This document shows, in pieces, positions 13,156-22,119 of a stretch of DNA of 25,249 nucleotides. Positions within the stretch are counted from its first letter, which is position 1. Each line of letters opens with the position of its first letter. The DNA comes from an uncultured Bacteroides sp. GTDB lineage: Bacteria > Bacteroidota > Bacteroidia > Bacteroidales > Bacteroidaceae. The notes under the pieces are model-generated. The model did not search any database and was not told the DNA's origin. It saw nothing but the letters and a program-made list of their open reading frames with translations. The position numbers were made by a program, and so were the translations under genes. The stretch lies in contig CAMTFK010000053.1 in assembly GCA_947071285.1 (NCBI GenBank), positions 1 to 25,249 on the forward strand, given 5' to 3'.

Positions 13156-14223
13156 TTAATGAAGTTTCTCAAATTCCTGCATACAGTCAATCAAAGCCTG
13201 TACGCTTTCTTTCGGCATAGCGTTGTAGCAAGATGCGCGGAAACCACCCACTGAACGGTGTCCTTTGATACCTACCATACCTTTTTCCGTAGCGAACTTC
13301 ATGAAGTCAGCTTCCAGTTCTTTGTATTCGGGAGCCATCACGAAGCAGATGTTCATGCGTGAACGGTCTTCCTGAGCAGCAGTACCGACGAACATTTTGT
13401 TACGGTCGATTTCAGCATACAGCATGTCAGCCTTTTCAGTGGCACGGCGTTCCATTTCTTTCACACCACCCTGTGCCTTGATCCAACGCAAAGTCTGCAA
13501 TGCAGCATAGATAGGAACAACCGGAGGAGTGTTGAACATAGAACCGCTGTCAATATGTGTCTGATAGTTCAGCATCGTCGGGATATAGCGGGATACCTTG
13601 CCCAAAGCGTCATTCTTCACGATAACGAATGTTACGCCGGAAGGAGCCAGATTCTTTTGCGCACCACCATAGATACAGATATATTTAGACACGTCGATAG
13701 GACGGGAGAAAATATCAGAAGACATGTCAGCAATCATCGGAACATTTACATCCAGATCTTCCTTGAGTTCAGTACCGTAAATAGTGTTGTTGGTGGTGAT
13801 ATGGAAGTAATCAGCATCAGCAGGTACAGTGTAATCTTTAGGGATATAAGTATAAGTAGACTCTGCGGAAGAAGCGACTTCAACTACTTCACCGAAAGCT
13901 TTGGCTTCTTTCATAGCCTTCTTGGCCCATACACCTGTGTTCAGGTAAGCAGCTTTCTTTTCGAGGAAGTTGAAGGGGATCATGCAGAATTCCAAACTGG
14001 CACCACCGCCCAAGAACAATACCGAATACCCTTCAGGGATATTGAGTAATTCTTTGAATAGTGCCACGGCTTCGTCCACAACGGGTTGGAAGTCCTTAGC
14101 ACGGTGGCTGATTTCCATCAGTGAGAGACCTGAGCCATTGAAATCGAGAATAGCTTTTGCCGTATCCTCAATTACCTCACGAGGAAGAATAGAAGGTCCT
14201 GCATTGAAATTATGCTTTTTCAT
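13156..14223 (-). CDS. serC: Phosphoserine aminotransferase
   Basis: The 355-residue length is close to the family norm of about 360. The enzyme transfers an amino group from glutamate to 3-phosphohydroxypyruvate to make phosphoserine (and can act in pyridoxal phosphate synthesis). The N-terminus [17 protein letters not shown] is diagnostic. [10 protein letters not shown] (70-79) contacts the cofactor phosphate, and [13 protein letters not shown] (185-197) carries the PLP lysine K190. The C-terminus [17 protein letters not shown] is also typical. The ATG at 14223 fits the family; the upstream in-frame start is not used. It is the promoter-proximal gene of the serine operon. Confidence 0.96.
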   Translation of the reverse strand: MKKHNFNAGPSILPREVIEDTAKAILDFNGSGLSLMEISHRAKDFQPVVDEAVALFKELLNIPEGYSVLFLGGGASLEFCMIPFNFLEKKAAYLNTGVWAKKAMKEAKAFGEVVEVASSAESTYTYIPKDYTVPADADYFHITTNNTIYGTELKEDLDVNVPMIADMSSDIFSRPIDVSKYICIYGGAQKNLAPSGVTFVIVKNDALGKVSRYIPTMLNYQTHIDSGSMFNTPPVVPIYAALQTLRWIKAQGGVKEMERRATEKADMLYAEIDRNKMFVGTAAQEDRSRMNICFVMAPEYKELEADFMKFATEKGMVGIKGHRSVGGFRASCYNAMPKESVQALIDCMQEFEKLH

Positions 14224-14275
14224 TTGAAGTTTGTTTTGGTTATACAATTTCGTTCATTAATGTCTTTCGACTTTG

Positions 14276-14306
14276 CGAAATTACGGAAATATTTCTTTAA
14301 AACAAA
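14276..14306 (-). promoter_or_regulatory. Promoter of the serine operon
   Basis: Minus strand: TTTG (14303-14306), a 19-base spacer and TAATTTCG (14276-14283), one mismatch from TAnnTTTG. A leader of about 50 bases precedes serC. Confidence 0.6.
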
Positions 14307-14498
14307 CCTTTCATAATGAAATTCTATTTTTACACCGCATTTAGCTTACTTTTTTATGGTTTATACAGGATATATGCACCATTTTGTTATCCATACTTAT
14401 CAAGAACCCTACTTTTGGAGAAACTAAAAGTAATGCGGATTTATTACTTCGCATTCAAAACTATAAACGCAAGAAAAGTGAATATTTATAAGAAAAGA

Positions 14499-15848
14499 CT
14501 ACTTTGCTTCTTCAATAATCGTCTTCATACCCTTAATTTTCTCACCGCGTATCAAGGTAAGCAACTGTTTCATTTTACTGCGGCGGACAGCCACAAAAGC
14601 ATAGTGTTCTTTCACATCTACCTGCCCTACATCTTCACGCGCCATTCCACCTTTCTTATATAGGAAACCGACGATATCTATTTTATTCAGTTTATCCTTT
14701 TTTCCTTTACCTATATATAAGGTAGCCCAACGGGGTTTGGCAGGCTTCGGAAGCACTTCAGGAAACTCGAAAGCCTCGATGTCTTCGGGGATATATTCGG
14801 GAATACGTTCTTCGGCATGCAAGATGATATAGGAATTCCCATCCGCTTCCCAGCGTGCCGTACGTCCGTTGCGGTGTGTATAGGCTTCTTCGTTCACCGG
14901 TAGATGGTAGTGAACCACGTTCTCAATACCGGGAATATCCAGTCCACGGGCAGCAAGGTCAGTAGAAATCAGTACAGCACAACTGCCATTGCGGAATTTA
15001 TAGAGTGCACGTTCGCGGTCGGGTTGTTCCATGCCGCCATGAAACATATCACAAGGAAATTTCTTTGATTGCAGATATGCTGTTACCCGTTCCACACTTT
15101 CGCGATAGTTGCAGAAAACAAGGGTTGAATGATGTCCGAGTGTACAAAGCAGATTATACAAAGTTTCCAATTTATCTTTCCCGGGAGAAAGGACCTTATG
15201 AAGCCGCAGACGTGGAGCAAGAGCTTCCGGATCGAGGAAGTCAAGCTTGACAAGTTGAGAGTTGAGAGTTGAAAGTTGAGAGTTATCAGCGTCTCTTACA
15301 CCGGTGAACTGGGGAATTTCTTCGGCATCGGTAGCAGAAAGCAGCACACGTTTTTTTAGGGAAGGCAACTGCCCGATAACTTCTGCCATCTCATCATGGA
15401 AACCGAATTCGAGGCATTTATCGAACTCGTCTATCACCAGTGTGGTGACGCTGCTCGCATCGAAATTCTCTTTCCGCAAGTGGTCGTTCATTCGTCCCGG
15501 TGTACCGATGATAACTGAGGGATTGATGCCTTTCATCGTGCGGTGCTCCTCCATAGCAGGACGACCACCATAGCAGCTCATTGCCTTGAATGGAGTTCCC
15601 ATAGATTTAAAGACTGTTTCAATCTGCAATGCCAATTCGCGCGAAGGTACCAAAACAATGGCCTGCACTCCTTGCATTTCTGCCTTCAGCGATTGCACCA
15701 ATGGAAGAAGAAAAGCCAGCGTCTTGCCCGAACCTGTAGGCGAAAGCAATACTAAATCTTTGTTTTCACGATAAGCCTCCCGCGTTGCCTCTTGCATTGG
15801 GGTGAGCTGTTCTATTTGCAGATTTCTGAGTATATCTTGAATTTCCAT
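14499..15848 (-). CDS. DEAD-box family RNA helicase, DbpA-like
   Basis: The protein has 449 residues from the ATG at 15848. RecA-like domain 1 has LSPTGSGKT (35-43), PSRELALQ (68-75), TPGRM (116-120) and the Walker B motif as DEFD (140-143) instead of DEAD, plus LLSAT. Domain 2 has STDLAARGLD and HRNGRTAR. The C-terminus (about 375-449) resembles the DbpA RNA-binding domain, which targets 23S rRNA helix 92 in E. coli, so a ribosome assembly role is likely. The linker between domains (residues 189-199, NSQLSTLNSQL) is encoded by a 7-bp tandem repeat. A TATCTTTG at 15871-15878 lies just upstream. It is separated from the nqr operon by a terminator. Confidence 0.9.
   Translation of the reverse strand: MEIQDILRNLQIEQLTPMQEATREAYRENKDLVLLSPTGSGKTLAFLLPLVQSLKAEMQGVQAIVLVPSRELALQIETVFKSMGTPFKAMSCYGGRPAMEEHRTMKGINPSVIIGTPGRMNDHLRKENFDASSVTTLVIDEFDKCLEFGFHDEMAEVIGQLPSLKKRVLLSATDAEEIPQFTGVRDADNSQLSTLNSQLVKLDFLDPEALAPRLRLHKVLSPGKDKLETLYNLLCTLGHHSTLVFCNYRESVERVTAYLQSKKFPCDMFHGGMEQPDRERALYKFRNGSCAVLISTDLAARGLDIPGIENVVHYHLPVNEEAYTHRNGRTARWEADGNSYIILHAEERIPEYIPEDIEAFEFPEVLPKPAKPRWATLYIGKGKKDKLNKIDIVGFLYKKGGMAREDVGQVDVKEHYAFVAVRRSKMKQLLTLIRGEKIKGMKTIIEEAK
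15254..15284. repeat. 7-bp tandem repeat within the helicase coding sequence
   Basis: Four consecutive heptamers (GTTGAGA, GTTGAGA, GTTGAAA, GTTGAGA on the plus strand) plus a partial GTT encode the interdomain linker. Seven is not a multiple of three, so slippage by one unit would shift the frame. Confidence 0.85.
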
Positions 15849-15870
15849 AATGATTTTTTCTATGACGCGC

Positions 15871-15878
15871 CAAAGATA
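15871..15878 (-). promoter_or_regulatory. -7 box for the helicase gene
   Basis: TATCTTTG on the minus strand lies 22 bases before the ATG at 15848. The -33 region has no clear TTG. Confidence 0.5.
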
Positions 15879-15956
15879 ATGCAATTTGAGTGCAGAACTT
15901 TCATGCTTGATAAAAAAGTTATGTCCGAATGCAGTTTATCTTATACGAAGATAAAA

Positions 15957-15992
15957 AAAACTCCTGCGTAGCCGTAGCCATGCAGGAGTTTT
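15957..15992 (-). terminator. Terminator of the nqr operon
   Basis: An 11-bp stem (AAAACTCCTGC with GCAGGAGTTTT) and a 14-base loop are followed on the minus strand by a run of eight T. It lies about 43 bp past the nqrF stop. Confidence 0.9.
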
Positions 15993-16034
15993 CTAAAATA
16001 TCGAAGTCTTTTATAAACTTTGAAGTTTCAGCTG

Positions 16035-17309
16035 TTATCCGCCGAAGTTATCGAACATCAAGTTCTGAGCCGGAACGCCGAGATCGTCGAGCATCTTCTC
16101 AACAGCTTTCGACATCGGGCCAGGACCACACATGTAGTATTCGATGTCTTCGGGAGCTTCGTGGTCTTTCAGGTAAGTGTTGTAAATTACCTGATGAACG
16201 AAGCCCGGAGTATACTTCACGCCGGCTGCATCTGCTGCAGGGTCCGGACGGTCCAATGCAAGATGGAACGTGAAGTTCGGGAAATCCTTCTCGATTTGCA
16301 GGAAGTCTTCCAGATAGAATACCTCGTTCAATGCACGTGCACCGTAGAAGTAAGTCATCTTGCGGTCTGTAGTGTGCAGCGTCTTCGTCAAGTGCATGAT
16401 TTGTGCACGCAACGGAGCCATACCGGCACCACCACCAATCCACATCATTTCCTTCTTAGAGTCGAATATCGGGTGGAAGTCTCCGTAAGGACCACTCATT
16501 ATTACCTTGTCACCCGGTTTCAGCGTGAAGATATAAGAAGAAGCGATACCCGCAGGCACATCCATGAAACCTTGTCCCTGATCTTTCGGCTTGAACGGAG
16601 GAGTTGCGATACGTACTGTCAACATGATACGGTCGCCCTCTGCCGGATAGTTAGCCATAGAATATGCACGGATGGTTTCTTCGTTATTGTCACACTTCAG
16701 TGTAAACAAACCGAATTTCTCCCATGCGGGCAAGTACTCGTCACCAATCAGACTCTTATCAATGTCCTTGTTATAGTCCATTGAGTATTTAGGTATCTTA
16801 ATCTGAGCATAAGAGCCCGGGATGAAATCCATGTGTTCGCCCTTAGGCAACGCAACGATGAACTCTTTGATGAACGTAGCCACGTTCTTGTTGGAGATTA
16901 CCTCGCACTCCCACTCTTTTACACCGAGCACAGACTCGTCAATCTTGATGCCCATGTCACTCTTCACTTTCACCTGGCAACCCAGACGCCAATGGTCTTG
17001 TACCTGTTTGCGGCTGAAATGAGGAACCTCGGACGGCAGGATTTCGCCACCGCCATCCAGCACCTGGCATTTACACTGTCCGCAAGAACCCTTACCACCA
17101 CAAGCGGAAGAAAGGAATACACCGTTCATAGACAACGTATTCAGCAATGTGGAACCGGATTCCACGTCCAGCACATTGTCGCCGTTGATAGTCAGTTTTA
17201 CATTACCCGAGGGTACCAGGAAATTCTTGGCAACCAACAGGATAACGACAAGCAGCAGAATAACCACCAGGAATACTCCAATGCTCGCTAATATTAAATT
17301 TATATCCAT
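16035..17309 (-). CDS. nqrF: Na+-translocating NADH:quinone reductase subunit F
   Basis: The 424-residue protein is the NADH-oxidising subunit. An N-terminal membrane anchor (about 5-28) precedes a 2Fe-2S ferredoxin domain with ligands C70, C76, C79 and C111, the same numbering as in Vibrio NqrF. A ferredoxin-reductase module follows, with RAYSMANYP for FAD binding, WIGGGAGMAPLRAQI for NADH binding and MCGPGPM near the C-terminus, which ends FDNFGG. It passes electrons from NADH through FAD and the cluster to the other subunits. It is the last gene of the operon, 19 bp after nqrE and followed by a strong terminator. Confidence 0.97.
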   Translation of the reverse strand: MDINLILASIGVFLVVILLLVVILLVAKNFLVPSGNVKLTINGDNVLDVESGSTLLNTLSMNGVFLSSACGGKGSCGQCKCQVLDGGGEILPSEVPHFSRKQVQDHWRLGCQVKVKSDMGIKIDESVLGVKEWECEVISNKNVATFIKEFIVALPKGEHMDFIPGSYAQIKIPKYSMDYNKDIDKSLIGDEYLPAWEKFGLFTLKCDNNEETIRAYSMANYPAEGDRIMLTVRIATPPFKPKDQGQGFMDVPAGIASSYIFTLKPGDKVIMSGPYGDFHPIFDSKKEMMWIGGGAGMAPLRAQIMHLTKTLHTTDRKMTYFYGARALNEVFYLEDFLQIEKDFPNFTFHLALDRPDPAADAAGVKYTPGFVHQVIYNTYLKDHEAPEDIEYYMCGPGPMSKAVEKMLDDLGVPAQNLMFDNFGG

Positions 17310-17328
17310 TGTTTTATTCCTTTCTTTA

Positions 17329-17955
17329 TTAGATGTTCAAACCAGAGAAACACATGAATGCCATTGCCATCAAGCCTACTGTAATGAACGTGATGCCCAG
17401 ACCTTTCAGCGGAGCAGGAACGTCAGAGTAAGCCATCTTCTCGCGGATAGCTGCCAGACCTACGATGGCGAGCAACCAACCGATACCGGAACCCAATGCG
17501 TAAGAGATAGCATCCCATATATCACCGATATATTTCGGATCGCTCTCACCTACATTGATGCGTTGCTGCATGAAGAGCGAAGCACCCATGATGGCACAGT
17601 TCACAGCAATCAGCGGCAGGAAGATACCCAGTGAAGCGTACAGCGACGGGCTGAAACGCTCTACCACCATCTCCACCAACTGCACGATACCTGCAATTAC
17701 GGCAATGAAAAGAATAAAACTAAGGAAGCTGAGGTCTACGCCCGGAATGATAGCGTCGGCAGCCAGCACCTTGGTCTGCAATAAATAGTTGACCGGAAGC
17801 GTAACCACCAATACGAAAGTAACGGCGATGCCCAGCCCTACGGCAGTCTTCACGTTCTTGGATACAGCCAAGTAAGAGCACATACCCAGGAAGAACGCAA
17901 ATATCATGTTGTCCACAAAGATGGAGCGGACAAATAAACTTATTAAATGTTCCAT
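17329..17955 (-). CDS. nqrE: Na+-translocating NADH:quinone reductase subunit E
   Basis: This 208-residue integral membrane protein has six predicted helices. It starts [20 protein letters not shown], close to other NqrE proteins, and keeps the two membrane cysteines C26 (GMCSYLAVS) and C120 (AVNCAIMG) that, with the pair in NqrD, hold an iron centre within the membrane. It pairs with NqrD as an inverted structural repeat. The 106-bp gap upstream, unusually large for this operon, holds repeated sequence. Confidence 0.96.
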   Translation of the reverse strand: MEHLISLFVRSIFVDNMIFAFFLGMCSYLAVSKNVKTAVGLGIAVTFVLVVTLPVNYLLQTKVLAADAIIPGVDLSFLSFILFIAVIAGIVQLVEMVVERFSPSLYASLGIFLPLIAVNCAIMGASLFMQQRINVGESDPKYIGDIWDAISYALGSGIGWLLAIVGLAAIREKMAYSDVPAPLKGLGITFITVGLMAMAFMCFSGLNI

Positions 17956-17965
17956 AATCTTTATA

Positions 17966-18055
17966 AGTAGTTAAGTAGTTAGTAGAAAGTAGTTAGTAGG
18001 AGAATGATTCAGAGTATCTTATTCTGACTACCGACTACTGAATTCTGACTACTTT
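17966..18055. repeat. Degenerate inverted repeat inside the nqrD-nqrE gap
   Basis: The left half repeats AAGTAGTTAGTAG-like units (17966-18000) and the right half carries the complement-like CTGACTACCGACTACTG and CTGACTACTTT units (18024-18055). Together they could form a long imperfect hairpin around a 20-base centre (AGAAT...ATTCT). It looks like a short interspersed repeat that entered the operon. Confidence 0.65.
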
Positions 18056-18061
18056 GATTAA

Positions 18062-18700
18062 TTACTGCTTTTCTTGCAACTCTTTGTGACGTGCACGTTG
18101 ATACCAGATGATGCAAGCGCAGATAATCAACGCCATCGGCGGCATCAGCATCAAGCCGTTGTTCACATAACCTATATTTGTCAACCATTCGTGGTTCAGG
18201 ATGTTGAAACCGAGCAACGTACCGGAACCCAACAGCTCACGGAAGAAAGCTACGATAATCAAAATCTTGGCATATCCCAAACCGTTACCTATACCATCAA
18301 GGCAGGATTCCCAGGGACCGTTCTGCATGGCAAATGCTTCCAGACGTCCCATCAGGATACAGTTTGTAATAATCAAACCTACGTAAACGGAAAGCTGTAC
18401 GCTTACGTCGTAAGCAAACGCTTTCAGGATTTCACTCACAATGGTTACCAGAGCGGCTACCACAACCAACTGAACGATGATACGGATACGGTTGGGGATA
18501 GTCTTGCGCAGCAACGAAATCACCACATTGGAGAAAGCCGTAATCACTGTTACCGAAAGACCCATTACGATGGCGGGTTCCAGCTTGGCAGTTACAGCCA
18601 GTGCAGAACAGATACCCAGCACCTGTACGGTAACGGGGTTGTCCATGCCCAGCGGATTAGAGAATACTTCTCTGTTTTTCTTTGAAAATAACTGTCCCAT
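18062..18700 (-). CDS. nqrD: Na+-translocating NADH:quinone reductase subunit D
   Basis: The protein has 212 residues from the ATG at 18700, four bases after the nqrC stop; an upstream ATG at 18718 would overlap nqrC and is less consistent with family length (about 210). It has six predicted membrane helices. The conserved cysteines are C31 ([10 protein letters not shown]) and C114 ([15 protein letters not shown]), and the [11 protein letters not shown] and FFRELLGSG segments are typical. It forms the membrane core of the sodium pump with NqrE. Confidence 0.95.
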   Translation of the reverse strand: MGQLFSKKNREVFSNPLGMDNPVTVQVLGICSALAVTAKLEPAIVMGLSVTVITAFSNVVISLLRKTIPNRIRIIVQLVVVAALVTIVSEILKAFAYDVSVQLSVYVGLIITNCILMGRLEAFAMQNGPWESCLDGIGNGLGYAKILIIVAFFRELLGSGTLLGFNILNHEWLTNIGYVNNGLMLMPPMALIICACIIWYQRARHKELQEKQ

Positions 18701-18704
18701 ATCC

Positions 18705-19391
18705 TTATTCCTCATCATTATTGGTTAAAAAACTCTTGTAACTATTCAGACAAGTTTTCAGCATAGCATCCACACCTACAGAAGTAATCGTACCGCCGGA
18801 GATACCGTCCACCTGAAAATCAGGTTTCTCTACCTTGCCGTTTTTCACAACACCGAGGGCAACTTCACCGTTATCCAGTGTCTTCTTGCCCAAGAATTCA
18901 TCCTGGAAGTGTTGACCTGCGATTTCAGCACCCAGACCCGGAGTTTCACTGGCATGGGAGAAGTAAACACCGTAAACGGTATCCTTATCACTGTTCAGTG
19001 CAACGTAACCCCAGATAGCACCCCAAAGACCGGCACCATAAACAGGGAATACATATTTTGTTTCTCCGTCCACTTCTGCCACGAATACGTGCAGGCGTTG
19101 ATGTTCTTTAGCTTCTTTTTCGTAACCGGTAGCAAATGCGCCTGTGTTTTCGGTCAATGTACCGTCCACGTTCATCAGCATGTCTCCCTTTACATATTTA
19201 TTATATTCAGCCTCGGCATCTTCCACATTCTTAATCTTCAATGCAGCGAGGATTTGCTTCTTCGTATCCAGTTCCACGTTCTTATCCTGAATGCTTCTCA
19301 GTGAGGAACTAACGAATGCCAGCAAGAATGCAACGATAACAACCATTACCGAAGCATAAATGATAGTATAACTATTACTATTGGTATTCAT
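18705..19391 (-). CDS. nqrC: Na+-translocating NADH:quinone reductase subunit C, FMN-carrying
   Basis: The 228-residue protein has one N-terminal membrane helix (about 9-29) and a periplasmic FMN-binding domain. [16 protein letters not shown] (118-133) and [12 protein letters not shown] (146-157) are family signatures. The flavinylation motif is [10 protein letters not shown] (195-204), where T201 should carry covalent FMN; the canonical SGAT reads SGGT here, a mild variation. An ApbE-type flavin transferase is required for modification but is not encoded in this window. Spacing is 14 bp from nqrB and 4 bp to nqrD. Confidence 0.96.
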   Translation of the reverse strand: MNTNSNSYTIIYASVMVVIVAFLLAFVSSSLRSIQDKNVELDTKKQILAALKIKNVEDAEAEYNKYVKGDMLMNVDGTLTENTGAFATGYEKEAKEHQRLHVFVAEVDGETKYVFPVYGAGLWGAIWGYVALNSDKDTVYGVYFSHASETPGLGAEIAGQHFQDEFLGKKTLDNGEVALGVVKNGKVEKPDFQVDGISGGTITSVGVDAMLKTCLNSYKSFLTNNDEE

Positions 19392-19405
19392 TTTCTTCGG
19401 GTATT

Positions 19406-20575
19406 TTAATTGTTAGACTTGATTGCACGTTTCTCGCGGCGGCTGATGTTGCCCTGTACTACACAGTAGTCAATCAGCGGAGCGAAGATATTCATCAACA
19501 GGATGGCGAGCATCATACCTTCGGGGTAACCGGGGTTCAGTACACGGATCACGATGGCCATGACGCCAATCAGGAAACCGAAGATGTACTTACCCGTCTC
19601 GGTACGAGCCGAAGTTACGGGGTCGGTAGCCATGAACACGGCACCGAAACAGAAACCACCCAGCACGAGGTGTTCGTACCAAGGCATCTGAGCCATCGGA
19701 GTGTCAGGACCAACAGTGTTGAACACCCAAGCCATGAATGCACCACCTACAAATACGGAGAACATCGTCTTCCAGCTTGCAATACCCGTTGCCAGCAACA
19801 GGATAGCACCGAGAGCGATGGCAATTACACTCGTCTCACCAATGGAACCCGGTATCAAACCTGTCACCATATCCCAGGAGAAAGGCGGAACGGCCCCTGT
19901 AGTGGCAGCTTCACCCAGCGGGGTAGCTACGGTCAGTCCGTCAACAGCCTGTCCCATGCCGAAGATAGAATCACCCGATACCCATACGGCATCACCGGAC
20001 ATCTTGGTAGGATATGCGAAGAACAGGAATGCGCGGGTAATCAGGGCAACGTTGAATACGTTCATACCCGTACCACCAAACACTTCCTTAGCAAAAATTA
20101 CAGAGAATGCAGTAGCTACCGCCAGAATCCACAGCGGGCAGTCTACCGGAACAATCATAGGAATAAGGATACCGGAAACGAGGAAACCTTCCTGGATTTC
20201 TTCTTTCTTCCACTGAGCCACTACGAACTCAATACCGAGACCTACTACATAAGATACAATGATTTTTGGCAATACAGCCAGGAAACCGTAGGCAAACAAT
20301 TCGATAAAGCTACCAGTAGCGCCGGTAGCATGGAAATGCTGATAACCCACGTTATACATACCGAACAACAACGCCGGTATCAACGCAATGACCACCATCG
20401 ACATAATGCGCTTGCTGTCGATAGCGTCGTGAATGTGCGTTCCCGATTTCGCAGTCCTGTTGGGGACGAACAGGAATGTCTCGAATCCGTCGAACACAGA
20501 CTGGAATGCGTGGTATTTACCGCCCTCTTCAAAGTTCGGCTTTATCTTGTCGAGATAATTTCTTAACGCTTTCAT
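19406..20575 (-). CDS. nqrB: Na+-translocating NADH:quinone reductase subunit B
   Basis: The 389-residue protein is the large membrane subunit, with about ten helices. It starts MKALRNYLDKIKPNFEEGGK, as in Vibrio and Porphyromonas NqrB. Conserved stretches include DAIDSKRIMSMVVIALIPAL, EEIQEGFLVSGILIPMIVP and GGTGMNVFNVALITRAFLFF. The covalent FMN site is predicted at T218 in VDGLTVAT, compared with the usual DGFSGAT, so the motif is only partly conserved. It carries quinone and riboflavin sites in known structures. A 29-bp AT-rich gap with three AAATATT heptamers separates it from nqrA. Confidence 0.96.
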   Translation of the reverse strand: MKALRNYLDKIKPNFEEGGKYHAFQSVFDGFETFLFVPNRTAKSGTHIHDAIDSKRIMSMVVIALIPALLFGMYNVGYQHFHATGATGSFIELFAYGFLAVLPKIIVSYVVGLGIEFVVAQWKKEEIQEGFLVSGILIPMIVPVDCPLWILAVATAFSVIFAKEVFGGTGMNVFNVALITRAFLFFAYPTKMSGDAVWVSGDSIFGMGQAVDGLTVATPLGEAATTGAVPPFSWDMVTGLIPGSIGETSVIAIALGAILLLATGIASWKTMFSVFVGGAFMAWVFNTVGPDTPMAQMPWYEHLVLGGFCFGAVFMATDPVTSARTETGKYIFGFLIGVMAIVIRVLNPGYPEGMMLAILLMNIFAPLIDYCVVQGNISRREKRAIKSNN

Positions 20576-20578
20576 TAT

Positions 20579-20599
20579 AAATATTAAATATTAAATATT
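20579..20599. repeat. Three AAATATT heptamers between nqrA and nqrB
   Basis: Three perfect tandem copies of AAATATT occupy most of the 29-bp intergenic gap. Changes in copy number would alter the spacing and leader of nqrB. Confidence 0.7.
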
Positions 20600-20604
20600 A
20601 ATTA

Positions 20605-21957
20605 TTACGCCATTTCAGCACGAAGCATGTCGAGCCCGGCACGAACGATACGTTGAACCTCTACCTTTGAAGAGCATACAAATTCGCAAAGGGCAAAATC
20701 CTCGGGAGCTACTTCGTAGATACCCAGGGCCTCCATGCGGTCGATGTCGCCTGCAATGATAGCCTTCACCAGATATTCGGGGAAGATGTCCATCGGGAAT
20801 ACCTTGTCGTATTCGTTGGACATAATCATGTGGCGTTCGCCACCTTTGACACGTGCATCGAGTACATATTCCTTGTTCTTGCCCATCAACCAGCTAAAAT
20901 AGGAATGATTTACGCTGAACTGATCGAAACGCGGCATAATCCAACCTGCCATTTCATGGATGTCGTCACCTTCGGGAATCACAGTCAGTTGACTGTCGAA
21001 AGCGCCGAGGAAGCCGTTCGGACTTACCTGTTTACCAGTAAGTACATTACCGCTGATGTAGCGCAAGTCTCTGCCTGTGGTCACGTTTCCACTGAATACG
21101 TTTGTCAGCAGGGCGCCTACTTTCAGTTTGCAGTATGCAGGTTTCAACACTTCGGAACCTGTCACAGCCACTTTACGCGTCATGTCCACACGTCCTGTAT
21201 TGAACAGACGGCCAATGAAGATGACTGCTTCCGCACCGATTGTCCACACGGTTTCACCCTTCACGATAGGAGAAATGTGGTTAATCTGTACGCCTACATT
21301 TCCGGCCGGGTTCGGTCCGTCAAATGCAGTGATGGTCACATTCTTGGCTTGCGTCAACGCTGTTGCCTTTTGTTTCACACTAATACTCAGATACGTCTTT
21401 GCCATCTTGGCAAGAGCGTCAAGTCCTGTCTGGAAGTTTGCTTCCTCGCCTTTCAGGGCGAACTCGAAATCGGGTGCCAGCGGATTGCTGTCGAAGGCTG
21501 AAATGAAGATAGCTTTCGGATACATCGTAGGGTCAGCAATCACGTCGTATGGACGCTGACGGATGAAAGCGAACATACCTGCTTCCAGCAATGCAGCTTT
21601 CACTGACTCACCGTTCAGGGCATTCACGTCTTTCTTTCCGAATTCTTCATAGTCTTGCTCAGCAGCAGCTTCAACGACAATGTTCAGCACTTTGCGGCGT
21701 GCACCGCGCTCCACGCTTGTCACTACGCCGCTCACGGGCGAAACAAATTTCAATTCAGGATGATTCTTGTCGATAAACAAGGGTCCTCCGGCCATCACAT
21801 ATTCCTGTTCTTTGACCACCACTTTCGGAGTGATACCCGTGAAATCTTCGGGAACCAATGCGTAGAATCCCGGCTCTTTCACAGACTTTAACTCCTGAGC
21901 AGCTTTACCTTTCAGGTTGATGTCAAGGCCTTTACGTAACTTAATTACATTTGCCAT
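20605..21957 (-). CDS. nqrA: Na+-translocating NADH:quinone reductase subunit A
   Basis: The 450-residue cytoplasmic subunit starts MANVIKLRKGLDINLKGKA, chosen over an upstream in-frame start at 22080 that would add 41 unrelated residues and run through the promoter and terminator. Typical segments are VKEGDxV-like VVVKEQEYVMAGGPLFIDK, SPVSGVV, FISAFDSNPLAPD, VDMTRKVAVTGSEV and GNVTTGRDLRYISGNVLTGK. It is the first gene of nqrABCDEF, the respiratory Na+ pump that Bacteroides uses with fumarate respiration. No cofactor is bound covalently. Confidence 0.96.
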   Translation of the reverse strand: MANVIKLRKGLDINLKGKAAQELKSVKEPGFYALVPEDFTGITPKVVVKEQEYVMAGGPLFIDKNHPELKFVSPVSGVVTSVERGARRKVLNIVVEAAAEQDYEEFGKKDVNALNGESVKAALLEAGMFAFIRQRPYDVIADPTMYPKAIFISAFDSNPLAPDFEFALKGEEANFQTGLDALAKMAKTYLSISVKQKATALTQAKNVTITAFDGPNPAGNVGVQINHISPIVKGETVWTIGAEAVIFIGRLFNTGRVDMTRKVAVTGSEVLKPAYCKLKVGALLTNVFSGNVTTGRDLRYISGNVLTGKQVSPNGFLGAFDSQLTVIPEGDDIHEMAGWIMPRFDQFSVNHSYFSWLMGKNKEYVLDARVKGGERHMIMSNEYDKVFPMDIFPEYLVKAIIAGDIDRMEALGIYEVAPEDFALCEFVCSSKVEVQRIVRAGLDMLRAEMA

Positions 21958-21993
21958 GCGTTTATATAAAATAATGGTTTCATTAATTTGCCG

Positions 21994-22001
21994 CAAAAGT
22001 A
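21994..22001 (-). promoter_or_regulatory. -7 box of the nqr operon promoter
   Basis: TACTTTTG on the minus strand lies 36 bases before the nqrA ATG. T-rich sequence is upstream, with no well-spaced TTG. Confidence 0.6.
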
Positions 22002-22032
22002 GCAAAAAAGAACGTGAATAAAGAGCAAAAAA

Positions 22033-22068
22033 GAAAGGAATTACGGATAAATTTCCGCAATTCCTTTC
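22033..22068 (-). terminator. Terminator of the cysteine peptidase gene
   Basis: A 10-bp stem (GAAAGGAATT with AATTCCTTTC) plus weaker inner pairing is followed on the minus strand by a T-rich run. It lies between the peptidase stop at 22181 and the nqr promoter. Confidence 0.75.
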
Positions 22069-22119
22069 GTTAACGAGCACGACAATAATAGGGCTACTGA
22101 AAAGGGGCTAAAATAGTAT

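Noticed and set aside
14316..14663. 115-codon plus-strand ORF starting with a hydrophobic stretch
   Set aside because: Its second half is antisense to the helicase C-terminus and its first half is AT-rich intergenic DNA; no promoter or family signal.
16020..16784. 254-codon plus-strand ORF
   Set aside because: It is antisense to nqrF, whose cofactor motifs are all intact.
19670..20566. 298-codon plus-strand ORF
   Set aside because: It is an out-of-frame shadow of nqrB with unnatural composition (rich in His, Arg, Cys and Thr).
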